Positions 25,086 through 33,759 of a stretch of 64,000 nt of DNA are shown here, piece after piece. Source of the DNA: Nocardia carnea NBRC 14403 (GTDB lineage: Bacteria > Actinomycetota > Actinomycetes > Mycobacteriales > Mycobacteriaceae). Under the pieces are notes generated by a model, which searched no databases, was not told the origin of the DNA, and worked only from the letters and a program-made list of their open reading frames with translations. Numbering within the stretch: the first letter of the stretch is position 1; each line of letters opens with the position of its first letter. Made by a program: the position numbers and the translations under genes. Where the stretch lies: the NCBI RefSeq assembly GCF_000308515.1, contig NZ_BAFV01000039.1, positions 1 to 64,000 of the forward strand, written 5' to 3'.

Positions 25086-26603
25086 ATGACCTCGCAGTTC
25101 AGGAGTGTCGATAGCCCACACCCGCCGGTGGAGCGGACACTGCCCGATCTGGCCGCGTATCTGGGCCTGCCGTGGACCTGTACCGATGGCGACGCGACGA
25201 TTACCGGCATCGGCCAGGATTCGCGGCTGGTCTCCGCCGGTGAGGTGTACGCGGCGCTGCCCGGCGCGAACCATCACGGCGCCGATTTCGCCGGCGAGGC
25301 GGCCGCACGCGGCGCGATCGCGGCGATCAGCGACCGGCCCTGCGCTGAACTGCCGACTTTCGTGGTCGCCGACCCGCGGCGCATACTCGGCCCGCTCGCG
25401 TCCTGGATCTACGGCGAACCGTCCCGGCACCTCGATATCTTCGGCGTTACCGGAACCAACGGTAAGACCAGCACAAGCTACCTTCTCAGCGCCGGTCTGA
25501 GCGGAGCGAATATCGAGAATGGGCTGATCACCGGCATCACGGTCCGCGGACCACAGGGCGCGCATCCGGCAGTACGGACCACACCGGAAGCCGGCGAACT
25601 GCAGCGCACACTGGCAGCGTTGCGTACCCACGGCGCCCGCGCCGTCGCGATGGAAGTGTCCAGCCATGCCCTGGCCTTGCATCGGGTCGAGGGGACCCGC
25701 TTCCGTGTCGGTATCTTCACCAACCTGAGCGCGGACCACCTGGATTTCCACCGCGACCTCGACGACTACTTCTCGACGAAAGCCGAACTGTTCTCGCCCG
25801 AGCGCAGCGAGGCCGCCGTCGTCGCTGTCGACGACGACTACGGTAAACGCCTCACGGCCACACTGGACATCCCCTACTCCACCTTCTCGACCCAGAACCC
25901 GGCCGCCGACTTCTACGCCGACCATATCCGCGCCGACGAGCACGGCACCTCGTTCGTAGTACACGGCGCCGGTCGTAGCGCCACGGTAGAGCTGAAACTG
26001 CTCGGCGCACACCAGGCCGATAACGCGCTCGGCGCGATCGCCGCGCTGGCACGGCTGGGAACAGATCTCGACGCGGCCATTGCGGGCATGGAAAGCCTGG
26101 ACTGCGTTCCAGGCCGTATGCAGCGGATCGACGCCGGGCAGCCCTTCCTCGCATTCGTCGACTACATGCACAACACGGCGGGCCAGAAACGGCAATTCCC
26201 GTACCTCCGGTCCTTGACCACGGGCAAGGTCATCGCCGTCATCGGTGCCACCGGCGACCGCGACCCGGGCAAACGCGCGCCGCTGGGAATGACGGCGGGC
26301 TTGTTCGCCGATACCGTCATCGTCACCGACGAGAGCCCCTTCTCCGAGAGCGCCGCCGCACTCCGCCGCGATATCGCCACCGGCGCCCGCACCGCCCGCC
26401 ACGCCGAAGTCATCGTCCAACCCGGCCGCGCCGATGCGATCGGCCTGGCCACCACGCTCGCCCGGCCCGGTGATGTCGTCGTGGTCGCCGGTCGAGGACA
26501 CGACCCCGTACAAACCTTCGGCACCACGACCCACGTCTTCGACGACCGCGACGAATTACGCCACGCCATACAGCAGCACCCGGCCCTCCAACGCCTGCGA
26601 TAA
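25086..26603 (+). CDS. MurE-like Mur ligase with unusual substrate motif
   Basis: 505 residues. Mur ligases join an amino acid to a UDP-MurNAc peptide using ATP. Domain 1 (QDSRLVSAGEVYAALPGANHHGADF) and the ATP site GVTGTNGKTSTSYL near residue 121 are clear, as are VAMEVSSHALALHRVEGT (carbamate Lys region KAELFSPE further on) and SADHLDFH. Two MurE hallmarks differ: VDYAHTPD is here VDYMHNTAG, and the DNPR loop that reads meso-DAP is here DESPFSE (near residue 415). A housekeeping murE normally lies in the division gene cluster, which is not here, so this is a paralogue. It may use another amino acid or precursor. It stands alone between the catabolic cluster and nsrR. Confidence 0.85.
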   Translation: MTSQFRSVDSPHPPVERTLPDLAAYLGLPWTCTDGDATITGIGQDSRLVSAGEVYAALPGANHHGADFAGEAAARGAIAAISDRPCAELPTFVVADPRRILGPLASWIYGEPSRHLDIFGVTGTNGKTSTSYLLSAGLSGANIENGLITGITVRGPQGAHPAVRTTPEAGELQRTLAALRTHGARAVAMEVSSHALALHRVEGTRFRVGIFTNLSADHLDFHRDLDDYFSTKAELFSPERSEAAVVAVDDDYGKRLTATLDIPYSTFSTQNPAADFYADHIRADEHGTSFVVHGAGRSATVELKLLGAHQADNALGAIAALARLGTDLDAAIAGMESLDCVPGRMQRIDAGQPFLAFVDYMHNTAGQKRQFPYLRSLTTGKVIAVIGATGDRDPGKRAPLGMTAGLFADTVIVTDESPFSESAAALRRDIATGARTARHAEVIVQPGRADAIGLATTLARPGDVVVVAGRGHDPVQTFGTTTHVFDDRDELRHAIQQHPALQRLR

Positions 26604-26687
26604 GGCACCCCCGATCACCGCGGGCAGGCGATCCGGCGATACACCCGGGAAACAGCCCGCCATCAGCGTGTTCAGTAACACACCGGA

Positions 26688-26713
26688 TAATTCGCTTTTG
26701 AAACACCGAATTA
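26688..26713 (+). promoter_or_regulatory. inverted repeat in the nsrR promoter
   Basis: TAATTCG and CGAATTA are separated by 12 bases, giving a 26-bp inverted repeat that ends 13 bp before the GTG of nsrR. The AT-rich sequence stands out from its surroundings. Autoregulation by NsrR is plausible, because AACACCGAATTAAT within it resembles actinobacterial NsrR sites with AACA and AT pairs, but this is by eye. Confidence 0.5.
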
Positions 26714-26726
26714 ATAGGCTGTTCCT

Positions 26727-27170
26727 GTGCGACTGTCCCGCTTCAGCGATCTCGGCCTGCGGGTGATGATGCGCCTGGCCGTCAGCGGGGCCGCAGCCGA
26801 AAGGGTCACCGTCAAACTCGTTGCCCGCCAGATGAACGCGTCGGAACACTACATCGCGAAAGCGGTGACCGAACTCGCCGAGCTGGGCCTGGTGGATTCC
26901 CACCGCGGCCGCACCGGGGGCATATTTCTCACCGACCGCGGGCGCACGGCGACCGTCGGTCAGATCGTGCGCGGCCTGGAGGGACGCGGCGAGGTGGTGG
27001 AGTGCCTGGGCGCCAACCCTTGCCCGCTGGCCGCGGCCTGCCGATTGCGGCATATGCTGGCCGACGCACAGGAAAGTTTCTACCGGAATCTGGACAATTA
27101 CACTCTCGGCGATCTGGTCGACAGCCGAACCGTGCAATTACTGCATATGCCGGAAATTCCGGAACGTTGA
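26727..27170 (+). CDS. nsrR: Rrf2-family nitric-oxide-sensing repressor NsrR
   Basis: 147 residues from GTG 26727. Winged-helix Rrf2 protein: MRLSRFSDLGLRVMMRLAVS, NASEHYIAKAVTELAELGLV (recognition helix), RGRTGGIFL (wing). The three cysteines Cys93, Cys99 and Cys105 have the C-x5-C-x5-C spacing (CLGANPCPLAAAC) that holds the 4Fe-4S cluster in actinobacterial NsrR. In known systems nitrosylation of the cluster relieves repression of flavohaemoglobin. The hmp gene is next on the same strand (313 bp away), so the assignment is well supported. An inverted repeat lies in its own promoter. Confidence 0.92.
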   Translation: MRLSRFSDLGLRVMMRLAVSGAAAERVTVKLVARQMNASEHYIAKAVTELAELGLVDSHRGRTGGIFLTDRGRTATVGQIVRGLEGRGEVVECLGANPCPLAAACRLRHMLADAQESFYRNLDNYTLGDLVDSRTVQLLHMPEIPER

Positions 27171-27483
27171 GATAATCCACCTGCGAGATATATCAGCCGC
27201 AATACAAGCACAACGCTTCTGCTCACGGATCAATTGCACAGGAAATCAATTCATTCCATTTCCGACACGTTCCCGCGCCGAGCAGCGCACCTGACGGTTG
27301 GCGCACTTACCTTGCAGTACCACCTGTTTCATCCACTTCGCCGACCGCTGTGGCACCGGCTACATAATCCGCACAACCGTGGGTAATTTACTTCACGCCG
27401 CCGATATCTATTTCCCGGCCCGGAATTGGATACGGTGTTGTCGTGGCATTCGAGCCGCGATTCAGCTCGACGAGGAGAACAGC
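27171..27483. other. nsrR-hmp intergenic region
   Basis: About 313 bases, more AT-rich than the surroundings (27171-27270 especially), without a supported gene. It should hold the hmp promoter and an NsrR site, but I could not place one with confidence. The in-frame upstream extension of hmp (27298-27483) looks non-coding. Confidence 0.55.
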
Positions 27484-28719
27484 ATGACAACCGTCGCGAT
27501 ATCGGCCCCGGACCTTCCCGCGGAATTGGAGGAGCACCACGCAGAGCTGGTCCGCGCGACCCTCCCGGTGATCGCTGCGCATATCGACGACATCACCGCC
27601 TTGTTCTACGAGAAGTTGTTCGCCGCCCACCCCGAACTGCTCACCGGTCTGTTCAACCGCGGCAACCAGGCACAGGGCGCGCAACAGCGGGCACTGGCCG
27701 CATCGATAGCCACCTTCGCCACCCATCTGGTGGATCCGGCACTGCCGCATCCGCGGGAGATGCTTGCACGGATCGGCCACAAGCACGCCTCCTTGGGCAT
27801 CGTCGCCGAGCAGTACCCGGTAGTGCACGAACACCTGTTCGCCGCGATCGTCGATGTACTCGGCGCCGAAACGGTCACCGCGGAGATCGCCGCCGCCTGG
27901 GATCGTGTCTATTGGCTGATGGCCGACACTCTGATCGAATTCGAGCGGGGACTCTATACCGGTGCCGGAGTGGTGCCCGGCGATGTTTTCCGCGAAACGG
28001 TGGTCACCGAGCGTACCGACGACCCGTCGGGGGTGGTGACCTTCGTCGTGGAATCCACGGACCCCGCTCGGCCGCTACCGGATTCCCTTCCCGGGCAGTA
28101 TGTTTCCGTCCGCGCGACGCTGCCCGACGGGGCACGGCAGCTGCGGCAGTACAGCCTGGTCGGCGCCCCACGCGACGGACGGATCGCCTTCGCCGTACGC
28201 CCGGTGGCCGCCACCGCGGACCGGCCTGCAGGAGAAGTTTCGACCCACCTGACGACCCATATCGCGGTGGGCGACGAGCTGGCGATCACCCTGCCGTTCG
28301 GCGACCTCACCATCGATCCCGCGGCGGTCACACCGCTGGTGCTGATCTCGGCCGGAATCGGTATCACGCCGATGATCGGCATCCTCGAGCACCTCGCCAC
28401 CGCCACCTCCCCGCGGCAGGTGCTCGTTGCGCACGCCGATCGCGACCCCGGCACTCACCCGTTGCGGGCGGTCCAGCGCGACCTCGTAGCGGCACTTCCG
28501 AACGCCGACCTCGAGCTCTGGTACGAACAGCCCGACGGCGACGGCCGGTCCGGCACGCTCACCGTCGCCGACCTCGAGCTGCCCGAGGATGCCGACTATT
28601 ACCTGTGCGGCGGTGCAGGGTTCCTCCGATCGGTGCGCGCCCAGTTGACCGCCGCGGGGGTTCAGCCGGCGCGTGTGCATTTCGAACTCTTCAGCCCCGA
28701 CGACTGGTTACTACAGTGA
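27484..28719 (+). CDS. hmp: flavohaemoprotein, nitric oxide dioxygenase
   Basis: 411 residues from ATG 27484 with GAGGAG about 9 nt upstream. The globin domain covers about residues 1-145: FYEKLFAAHPELLTGLFN and proximal His101 in IGHKHASLGIVAEQYP. The FAD domain (about 155-265) has RQYSLVG. The NAD(P) domain has LISAGIGITPMIGIL and ends YYLCGGAGFLRSVRAQL with HFELFSPDDW. All three parts needed to oxidise NO to nitrate with O2 and NAD(P)H are intact. Neighbouring NsrR indicates NO-inducible control. Cytosolic. Confidence 0.95.
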   Translation: MTTVAISAPDLPAELEEHHAELVRATLPVIAAHIDDITALFYEKLFAAHPELLTGLFNRGNQAQGAQQRALAASIATFATHLVDPALPHPREMLARIGHKHASLGIVAEQYPVVHEHLFAAIVDVLGAETVTAEIAAAWDRVYWLMADTLIEFERGLYTGAGVVPGDVFRETVVTERTDDPSGVVTFVVESTDPARPLPDSLPGQYVSVRATLPDGARQLRQYSLVGAPRDGRIAFAVRPVAATADRPAGEVSTHLTTHIAVGDELAITLPFGDLTIDPAAVTPLVLISAGIGITPMIGILEHLATATSPRQVLVAHADRDPGTHPLRAVQRDLVAALPNADLELWYEQPDGDGRSGTLTVADLELPEDADYYLCGGAGFLRSVRAQLTAAGVQPARVHFELFSPDDWLLQ

Positions 28720-28969
28720 CATTCCGCTCCGTTCGAACGAGCACGGCCGGTCGCGCGATCAAAAGGCTGGAGGCACTCGGAACACCGCTGTTGCAGTGCA
28801 GGCCCACCGGCTCGGTGCGGTCGAGGTAGGAAGCATCGATGTGGTCTCACCCGCTACGGATGAGACCACCCCGACGCGGAAATCCTAGACTCTGGTCGCA
28901 GGGCTGATCAGCGACGAATCGTAAGTTCTCGGCTGCTGCCTCAATTGCCCTCCGAGCTAAGGAGCCATC

Positions 28970-29296
28970 GTGCCCAAATTGGAGATGACAAGAAGATCCG
29001 AACTCTCCCGACAGGAAGTATCGGAGCGGCTCATCGCCCTCGGCCAGGCCCTCGCGGGCGGGTCGGAGACCGAACTCGGCTCGGATGGCGATTCGCTCTC
29101 GATCACGGTCGCCGACCGGGTTCGGTGGGAGCTCGAGATCGAGGTAGACGGTGATCAGATCGAAGTGGAAATTGAGATCAGCTGGCGCGATGATCCGTCC
29201 GGCGAATCGAAAGCCGAAACTCCCGCCCAACCGGACGACGATGTCCGGGCCAAGACACCGCGAGGTGCACGCGGGCGTAAGAGCAGCGCGAAATGA
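28970..29296 (+). CDS. amphi-Trp domain-containing protein
   Basis: 108 residues from GTG 28970 with AAGGAG 6 nt before. The N-terminal MTRRSELSRQEVSERLIALG, LAGGSETEL, and two short strands ending VRWELEIEVDG and EVEIEISW match the amphi-Trp domain, a small module with two conserved Trp in amphipathic strands found in actinobacteria and archaea. The tail is charged and disordered (KAETPAQPDDDVRAKTPRGA then RGRKSSAK). Function unknown. It is monocistronic. The 250 bases before it show nothing I can support. Confidence 0.8.
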   Translation: MPKLEMTRRSELSRQEVSERLIALGQALAGGSETELGSDGDSLSITVADRVRWELEIEVDGDQIEVEIEISWRDDPSGESKAETPAQPDDDVRAKTPRGARGRKSSAK

Positions 29297-29478
29297 CCGG
29301 GTTGCCGTACCACGGCCACAGTCACTGTCTGCGGTCGGAGAGGTCTGCGCCAGCCGCCTGATGTTCGGGACCGCCTGGGGCCGCTACGCCGCCCTCGGTA
29401 TCGCCGCACTGGTCATCGTCGCCGACTTCTTGTCTCTTACGCACCCGCGGGGGTCACCCGCGGCGGGTGAGGAGAGCA

Positions 29479-29646
29479 ATGGAACACGCCCCCTCCATGA
29501 GGTTGCACGGCCCGCTGTCCTCCCGGCGGGCCCCACTGGACCGCCTCCGGGGCGAGCGCCTCACCCGCACCTCAGCGGTCACCGCCGTGCTACTGGCCCT
29601 CGTGGCCGCGATTGTGGTCGTCGTCAAAATCGCTCTCACCCACTGA
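29479..29646 (+). CDS. small single-pass membrane protein
   Basis: A 55-residue ORF with a strong ribosome site (GAGGAGAG, 5 nt before ATG 29479). The N-terminal half is basic (RLHGPLSSRRAPLDRLRGER) and the C-terminal half is one hydrophobic helix (SAVTAVLLALVAAIVVVVKI), ending ALTH. The positive-inside rule predicts the N-terminus in the cytosol. I recognise no family. The rest of 29297-29882 holds no other supported gene; GC-rich inverted sequence around 29450-29468 could be a terminator of the amphi-Trp gene. Confidence 0.55.
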   Translation: MEHAPSMRLHGPLSSRRAPLDRLRGERLTRTSAVTAVLLALVAAIVVVVKIALTH

Positions 29647-29882
29647 ACGGTCCATCACGAAGTACGGACTACCGAGGGCGCCGCGACCGCGATCCAGCGG
29701 AACCGGCAGGTCGGTAACCGTGGGAACGACGGGAAATGATCGGTCTTGTCCGACCACCCCACTACACCGTGACCAGCACGGTTTCAGTCCTTTCGGACTC
29801 GATCCCGACGACTTGCTGCTGCAGAGCGGGAGCGCCGGATAGCGCGCGGTGGCCTGTTACCGCGACCGTAGGTCCGCTCTCG

Positions 29883-30509
29883 TCAAGATGTCACCGATGC
29901 GGGATCGGGTCGTAACGCGCCCAGGGCGAGACGGGCGTAGCGGCGCCATACCTCGGGGTCGCGGATACCGAGATCGATGAGCGCGCGGGCGGCACCGGAC
30001 ACCAGGATCTGCACGTCCATCCCGGTGGCGTCTGCGCGCAGGCTGCCCTGCCCGCGTCCCAGCGTCAGCAGTTCCTCCAGCCGGTCCCCCAGGCGCTGGT
30101 CGAGCCCTTCGAGGCCGCTGAGCACCTCGATCATCAACCGGTCCTGGGCCAACCGGGTGGTCACCTGCTCCAGCAGATCCTCGAGCGCACGGTAGGCGTC
30201 CTCCCGCCCCGCCTCGACCGCGACGGCGGCGAGTTCGTGGAACCACTCGATATGCTGCTGCGCCAGCGCGCGCACCAGGTCGGCCTTGGCCGGGTAGCTG
30301 CGGTAGACCGTGGCCTTGCCGACTCCGGCCCGGGCCGCGACCTGTGGGATGGTGGCGCCGATACCGTGTTCGGTGAATACTTCCCGTGCCGCGGCCAGTA
30401 CCCGCTCGTGGTTCTGCCGGGCATCCGCCCGGCGACCCGCCCAGTTCTGCGCGTCGTCCTGCACGTTGTCGTGCGTGGCGTCCGGCTGCGCTGCCGTCCT
30501 ACCGGTCAT
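29883..30509 (-). CDS. TetR/AcrR-family repressor of the adjacent MMPL exporter
   Basis: 208 residues from ATG 30509. The helix-turn-helix reads ILAAAREVFTEHGIGATIPQ in general form (VLAAAREVFTEHGIGATIPQ) followed by VAARAGVGKATVYRSYPAKA, typical TetR. The C-terminal half is a helical ligand domain (RLMIEVLSGLEGLDQRLGDR). It is divergent from the MMPL gene at 30686 with two palindromes between them, so control of the exporter and of itself is the obvious model. Ligand unknown. A longer in-frame ORF to 30794 runs through the operators into the MMPL gene and is rejected. Confidence 0.92.
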   Translation of the reverse strand: MTGRTAAQPDATHDNVQDDAQNWAGRRADARQNHERVLAAAREVFTEHGIGATIPQVAARAGVGKATVYRSYPAKADLVRALAQQHIEWFHELAAVAVEAGREDAYRALEDLLEQVTTRLAQDRLMIEVLSGLEGLDQRLGDRLEELLTLGRGQGSLRADATGMDVQILVSGAARALIDLGIRDPEVWRRYARLALGALRPDPASVTS

Positions 30510-30605
30510 GGTGTCGCCTCCACGAAATCCGCTTCCATCCTGCCGGATCGAGACGCAGGTCTCATACCGGCCGCAGGGTGAGTTGCTCCACAACTTCCTC
30601 ACCGA

Positions 30606-30661
30606 AGTGGACCCTCGGGTCCACTCGCTTCTACTCTGAGCATAACCGGACCACAAGGTCC
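30606..30661. promoter_or_regulatory. two palindromic operators between the TetR and MMPL genes
   Basis: A perfect 20-bp palindrome AGTGGACCC-TC-GGGTCCACT at 30606-30625 is followed by a shorter one, GGACC-ACAA-GGTCC at 30648-30661. The second shares the half-site GGTCCAC. The two centres are 39 bp apart. They lie 25 bp before the MMPL start codon and about 100 bp from the TetR start. Confidence 0.85.
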
Positions 30662-30685
30662 ACATAATCGCTCGGAGGAAAGCGC

Positions 30686-32941
30686 ATGGCGTGGCAGTTG
30701 TTCCGGCTCGGCCGCTGGTCGTTCGTGCACCGCAAGGCAGTGGCGGCGATCTGGGTGGTGCTGCTGGCCGTTCTGGCGGTCGGAGCGGCGACATTATCCG
30801 GGAAGACCAGCGATAAATTCGAACTGCCCGGTATCGAATCCACCCAGGCCTTCGAGCTCATCGAACAACGTAGCCCGCAGGCTTCCCCGGACGGTGCGAC
30901 CGCACGCGTGGTGTTCGAGGCCCCCGCGGGCGGGTCCCTCACCGAACCGGCCTACAACTCGGCGGTCGCCACGGCGCTGCGCGAACTGTCGACCGAGAAC
31001 GTGCAATCGGTGGCCGACCCCTTCACCGGCGGCACCCTCTCCCCCGACGGCCGGGTCGGCTACGCCGCGGTGACCTACAGCAAAACCGCCAACGAACTCG
31101 CCGACGCCGACCGATCGGCGCTGGAAACCGCCGCCCACAACGCGGAAGACGCGGGCCTGGACGTCGCCATCGGTGGTGACGCGCTGACCGAATTCGAGAT
31201 GCCGCTGGCCGAAGTGGTCGGTATCGCCGTGGCGCTGGTGGTACTCGCGGTCACCTTCGGATCGCTGGTGGCCGCGGGGATGCCGATGCTGACCGCGCTC
31301 GTCGGCGTCGGTATCGGGATGCTCGCCATCACCACCCTCACCGGATTCGTCGAACTCGGTTCCACGACTCCTGCCCTGGGCACCATGCTCGGCCTCGCGG
31401 TCGGGATCGATTACGCCCTGTTCATCATGTCCCGCTACCAGAGCGAGGTCCGCGCCGGTCGGTCGCTCGAAGAAGCAGCCGGCCGGTCGGTCGGCACCGC
31501 CGGATCGGCGGTGGTCTTCGCGGGTGCGACGGTCATCATCGCCCTGGTGGGCCTGGCGGTGTGCAATATCGGGTTCCTCACGCAGATGGGCCTGGCCGGC
31601 GCGTTCACGGTCGCGATCGCCGTACTGATCTCGCTCACTCTGCTCCCGGCCATCCTCGGCTTCGCCGGCGATAAGGTCATGCAGGGCAAGCCGCGCTACC
31701 TGAAGCAGCAGACCGGCGAAACGGAATACCGCACGCACGGCCGCCGCTGGGTGGAAGGTATCGCCCGGCACAAGTGGCTCGCCCTCGCCGGCGGCATCGC
31801 CATCGCCGCGGTGGCCGCGCTCCCGATGACCTCCATGCAGCTCGCGCTGCCGGACGATTCCAGCAAACCCGCCGACAGCGATGCCCGCATCGCCTACGAC
31901 CTGATCTCGGAGAACTTCGGCGCCGGCGCCAACGGCCCGCTCGTCGTGGTCGTCGACACCGCGAATGCGGCCGATCCCGCGGCGGCCGTGCAAACGGTCA
32001 CCGAGGATCTGCAGAACATGGCCGCCGGTGCGGACTCCGATATCGCCGCCGTCGTCCCGGCGGTCACCAGCGATACTCCGCAGGCCCGGCAGATGTTCGC
32101 CCAGCAGCTCGAAACGGTCCGGTTCGCCACCATCACCGTTATCCCCGCCGCCGGCCCATCGGATCAGACCACCAAGGACCTCGTCGCCGATATCCGCACC
32201 ACTGTCGCCGATCTACCGGCCGACACCGGCGCCCGTGCCCTGGTCACCGGCCAGACCGCGGTCGGGGTCGATATCGCCGACAAACTCACCGAGGTGTTCC
32301 CGATCTACCTCGCCGTGGTGGTGGGTCTGGCGATCTTCCTGCTGATCGCGGTGTTCCGCTCGGTCTGGGTGCCGGTCAAGGCCGCACTGGGCTTCCTGCT
32401 GTCGGTCGGTGTCTCGCTCGGTGCCACGGTCGCGGTCTTCCAATGGGGCTGGCTGAACGAACTCGTCGGCCTGGACACCACCAGCCCGGTGCTGTTCATC
32501 CTGCCCATCCTGCTGACCGGAATCCTGTTCGGGCTCGCGATGGACTACGAGGTCTTCCTCGTCACCCGGATGCGGGAGGCCTACGTCCACGGGACCCCCG
32601 CGCGACAGGCCGTGATCGACGGGTTCGCCCACAGTGCCCGCGTAGTGGTCGCCGCCGCGATCATCATGATCGGAGTCTTCGCCGGATTCGCGCTCGTCGA
32701 CGATGTCATCCTGAAATCCATCGGGTTCGCCCTCGCGGTGGGCGTCCTGGCCGATGCGTTCCTGGTCCGCATGCTCATCGTTCCCGCGGTCATGCTGATC
32801 GTGGGCGAGCGGATCTGGTGGATGCCGAAATGGCTGTCCCCGCTGGTACCCGCCTTCGATATCGAAGGCGAAGGACTCGCCCGGCGGCTCGACAGCGAGC
32901 ATGCGGAGCCCCGCGAGGAGCGAGTACTCGCCGGAAGCTGA
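30686..32941 (+). CDS. MMPL/RND-superfamily exporter
   Basis: 751 residues from ATG 30686 (GGAGGAAAG upstream). Two MMPL halves, each with one N-terminal helix, a periplasmic domain of about 120 residues and five more helices: FVHRKAVAAIWVVLLAVLAV, then EVVGIAVALVVLAVTFGSLV; LGLAVGIDYALFIMSRYQSE; second half VFPIYLAVVVGLAIFLLIAV, FGLAMDYEVFLVTRMREAYV. The GxDYxxF-type motifs with acidic residues in helices 4 and 10 are those that relay protons. Actinobacterial members export lipids or drugs. The TetR repressor and operators suggest an inducible efflux pump. Inner membrane. Confidence 0.94.
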   Translation: MAWQLFRLGRWSFVHRKAVAAIWVVLLAVLAVGAATLSGKTSDKFELPGIESTQAFELIEQRSPQASPDGATARVVFEAPAGGSLTEPAYNSAVATALRELSTENVQSVADPFTGGTLSPDGRVGYAAVTYSKTANELADADRSALETAAHNAEDAGLDVAIGGDALTEFEMPLAEVVGIAVALVVLAVTFGSLVAAGMPMLTALVGVGIGMLAITTLTGFVELGSTTPALGTMLGLAVGIDYALFIMSRYQSEVRAGRSLEEAAGRSVGTAGSAVVFAGATVIIALVGLAVCNIGFLTQMGLAGAFTVAIAVLISLTLLPAILGFAGDKVMQGKPRYLKQQTGETEYRTHGRRWVEGIARHKWLALAGGIAIAAVAALPMTSMQLALPDDSSKPADSDARIAYDLISENFGAGANGPLVVVVDTANAADPAAAVQTVTEDLQNMAAGADSDIAAVVPAVTSDTPQARQMFAQQLETVRFATITVIPAAGPSDQTTKDLVADIRTTVADLPADTGARALVTGQTAVGVDIADKLTEVFPIYLAVVVGLAIFLLIAVFRSVWVPVKAALGFLLSVGVSLGATVAVFQWGWLNELVGLDTTSPVLFILPILLTGILFGLAMDYEVFLVTRMREAYVHGTPARQAVIDGFAHSARVVVAAAIIMIGVFAGFALVDDVILKSIGFALAVGVLADAFLVRMLIVPAVMLIVGERIWWMPKWLSPLVPAFDIEGEGLARRLDSEHAEPREERVLAGS

Positions 32942-33024
32942 GCAGAGAGCCACGCCGACCCGCCGTATCCGAACCGCAACCTCCTCGTGGTGTAGGGGCC
33001 GCGGCCCCGGGTACGCGGATCGGC

Positions 33025-33645
33025 GTGGGTACTGCGAATACGAGACCGGGCAGCACAGCCACCCGGAAGGTTCGTCGCCCGGGACGTAGGTCCGCCTGGT
33101 GGATGGCGGTCTTGCCGACCGTTGCCCTGGTCGCCGGTTGCAGCTCTGGACAGCAAACCCAGACCGCCGAAATGGAAGCGGCGATCAACGGTACGGACGG
33201 CAGTATCGGCGCCATCGACCTGGAGAACGTCTACCTCCACGCCGAGGTCGCCGATCAGCCCACACCGTTCTACACCGATATCCGCCTGGCCTTCACCGCC
33301 GTGAATACGAGCCAGACCGGATCCGACCGGCTGACCGGAATCGCCTCACCGGCTGCCGAATCGGTGCAGATCGAGGGGCCGGAGCCGGCACTGGAACTGC
33401 GCCCGCAGACCAGCCTCGCCGCCGGCGAACCCATCCAGAATCTGGATCCGAGCGCCGCTCCCGACCAGCCGAGAACCGTCACCGTGACCATGAAGGACCC
33501 CGGCGCTTCCCCCGGCCTGACCTTTCCGTTCGATTTCACCTTCGAAAAAGCCGGCACCGTTCAGCTGCAGGTTCCATTCGACGTCTGGACGCCGAGCGAA
33601 TCACAACCCACCGAACGGCCCCTACCGCCCTCGGTAACTCCTTGA
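33025..33645 (+). CDS. putative lipoprotein
   Basis: About 206 residues from GTG 33025; ATG 33103 is an alternative. A basic stretch (RKVRRPGRRSAWW) precedes the hydrophobic core MAVLPTVALVAGCSSG with a lipobox (VAGC) that would fix the protein in the outer face of the membrane. The GTG is preferred because it keeps the basic n-region; ribosome sites are weak for both. The mature part (ENVYLHAEVADQPTPFYTDI, SDRLTGIASPAAESVQIEGP, GLTFPFDFTFEKAGTVQLQV) has the layout of copper-chaperone-like lipoproteins of the PCuAC-related group in actinomycetes, but without clear metal ligands. It lies 83 bp after the MMPL gene. Confidence 0.72.
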   Translation: MGTANTRPGSTATRKVRRPGRRSAWWMAVLPTVALVAGCSSGQQTQTAEMEAAINGTDGSIGAIDLENVYLHAEVADQPTPFYTDIRLAFTAVNTSQTGSDRLTGIASPAAESVQIEGPEPALELRPQTSLAAGEPIQNLDPSAAPDQPRTVTVTMKDPGASPGLTFPFDFTFEKAGTVQLQVPFDVWTPSESQPTERPLPPSVTP

Positions 33646-33759
33646 CGGGTGTGCCGCCCGGTCCGGAACCGCAGCACATTGCCCCGGCGACAGGCCGAAC
33701 CGCATACAACCACGGAGTCTCCGCGCGCCCGTCCAGGCAGGGTGTGATTCGATCGGCTT

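Noticed and set aside
29359..29717. A plus-strand frame with a hydrophobic stretch (AALGIAALVIVADFL)
   Set aside because: It overlaps the small membrane ORF in another frame, has no ribosome site and continues as an Arg/Pro-rich shadow.
29883..30509. This TetR protein as the regulator of the six 12-bp-phased operators
   Set aside because: Its own intergenic region has a different palindrome (GTGGACC type) and no AC-N-GT boxes at 12-bp spacing.
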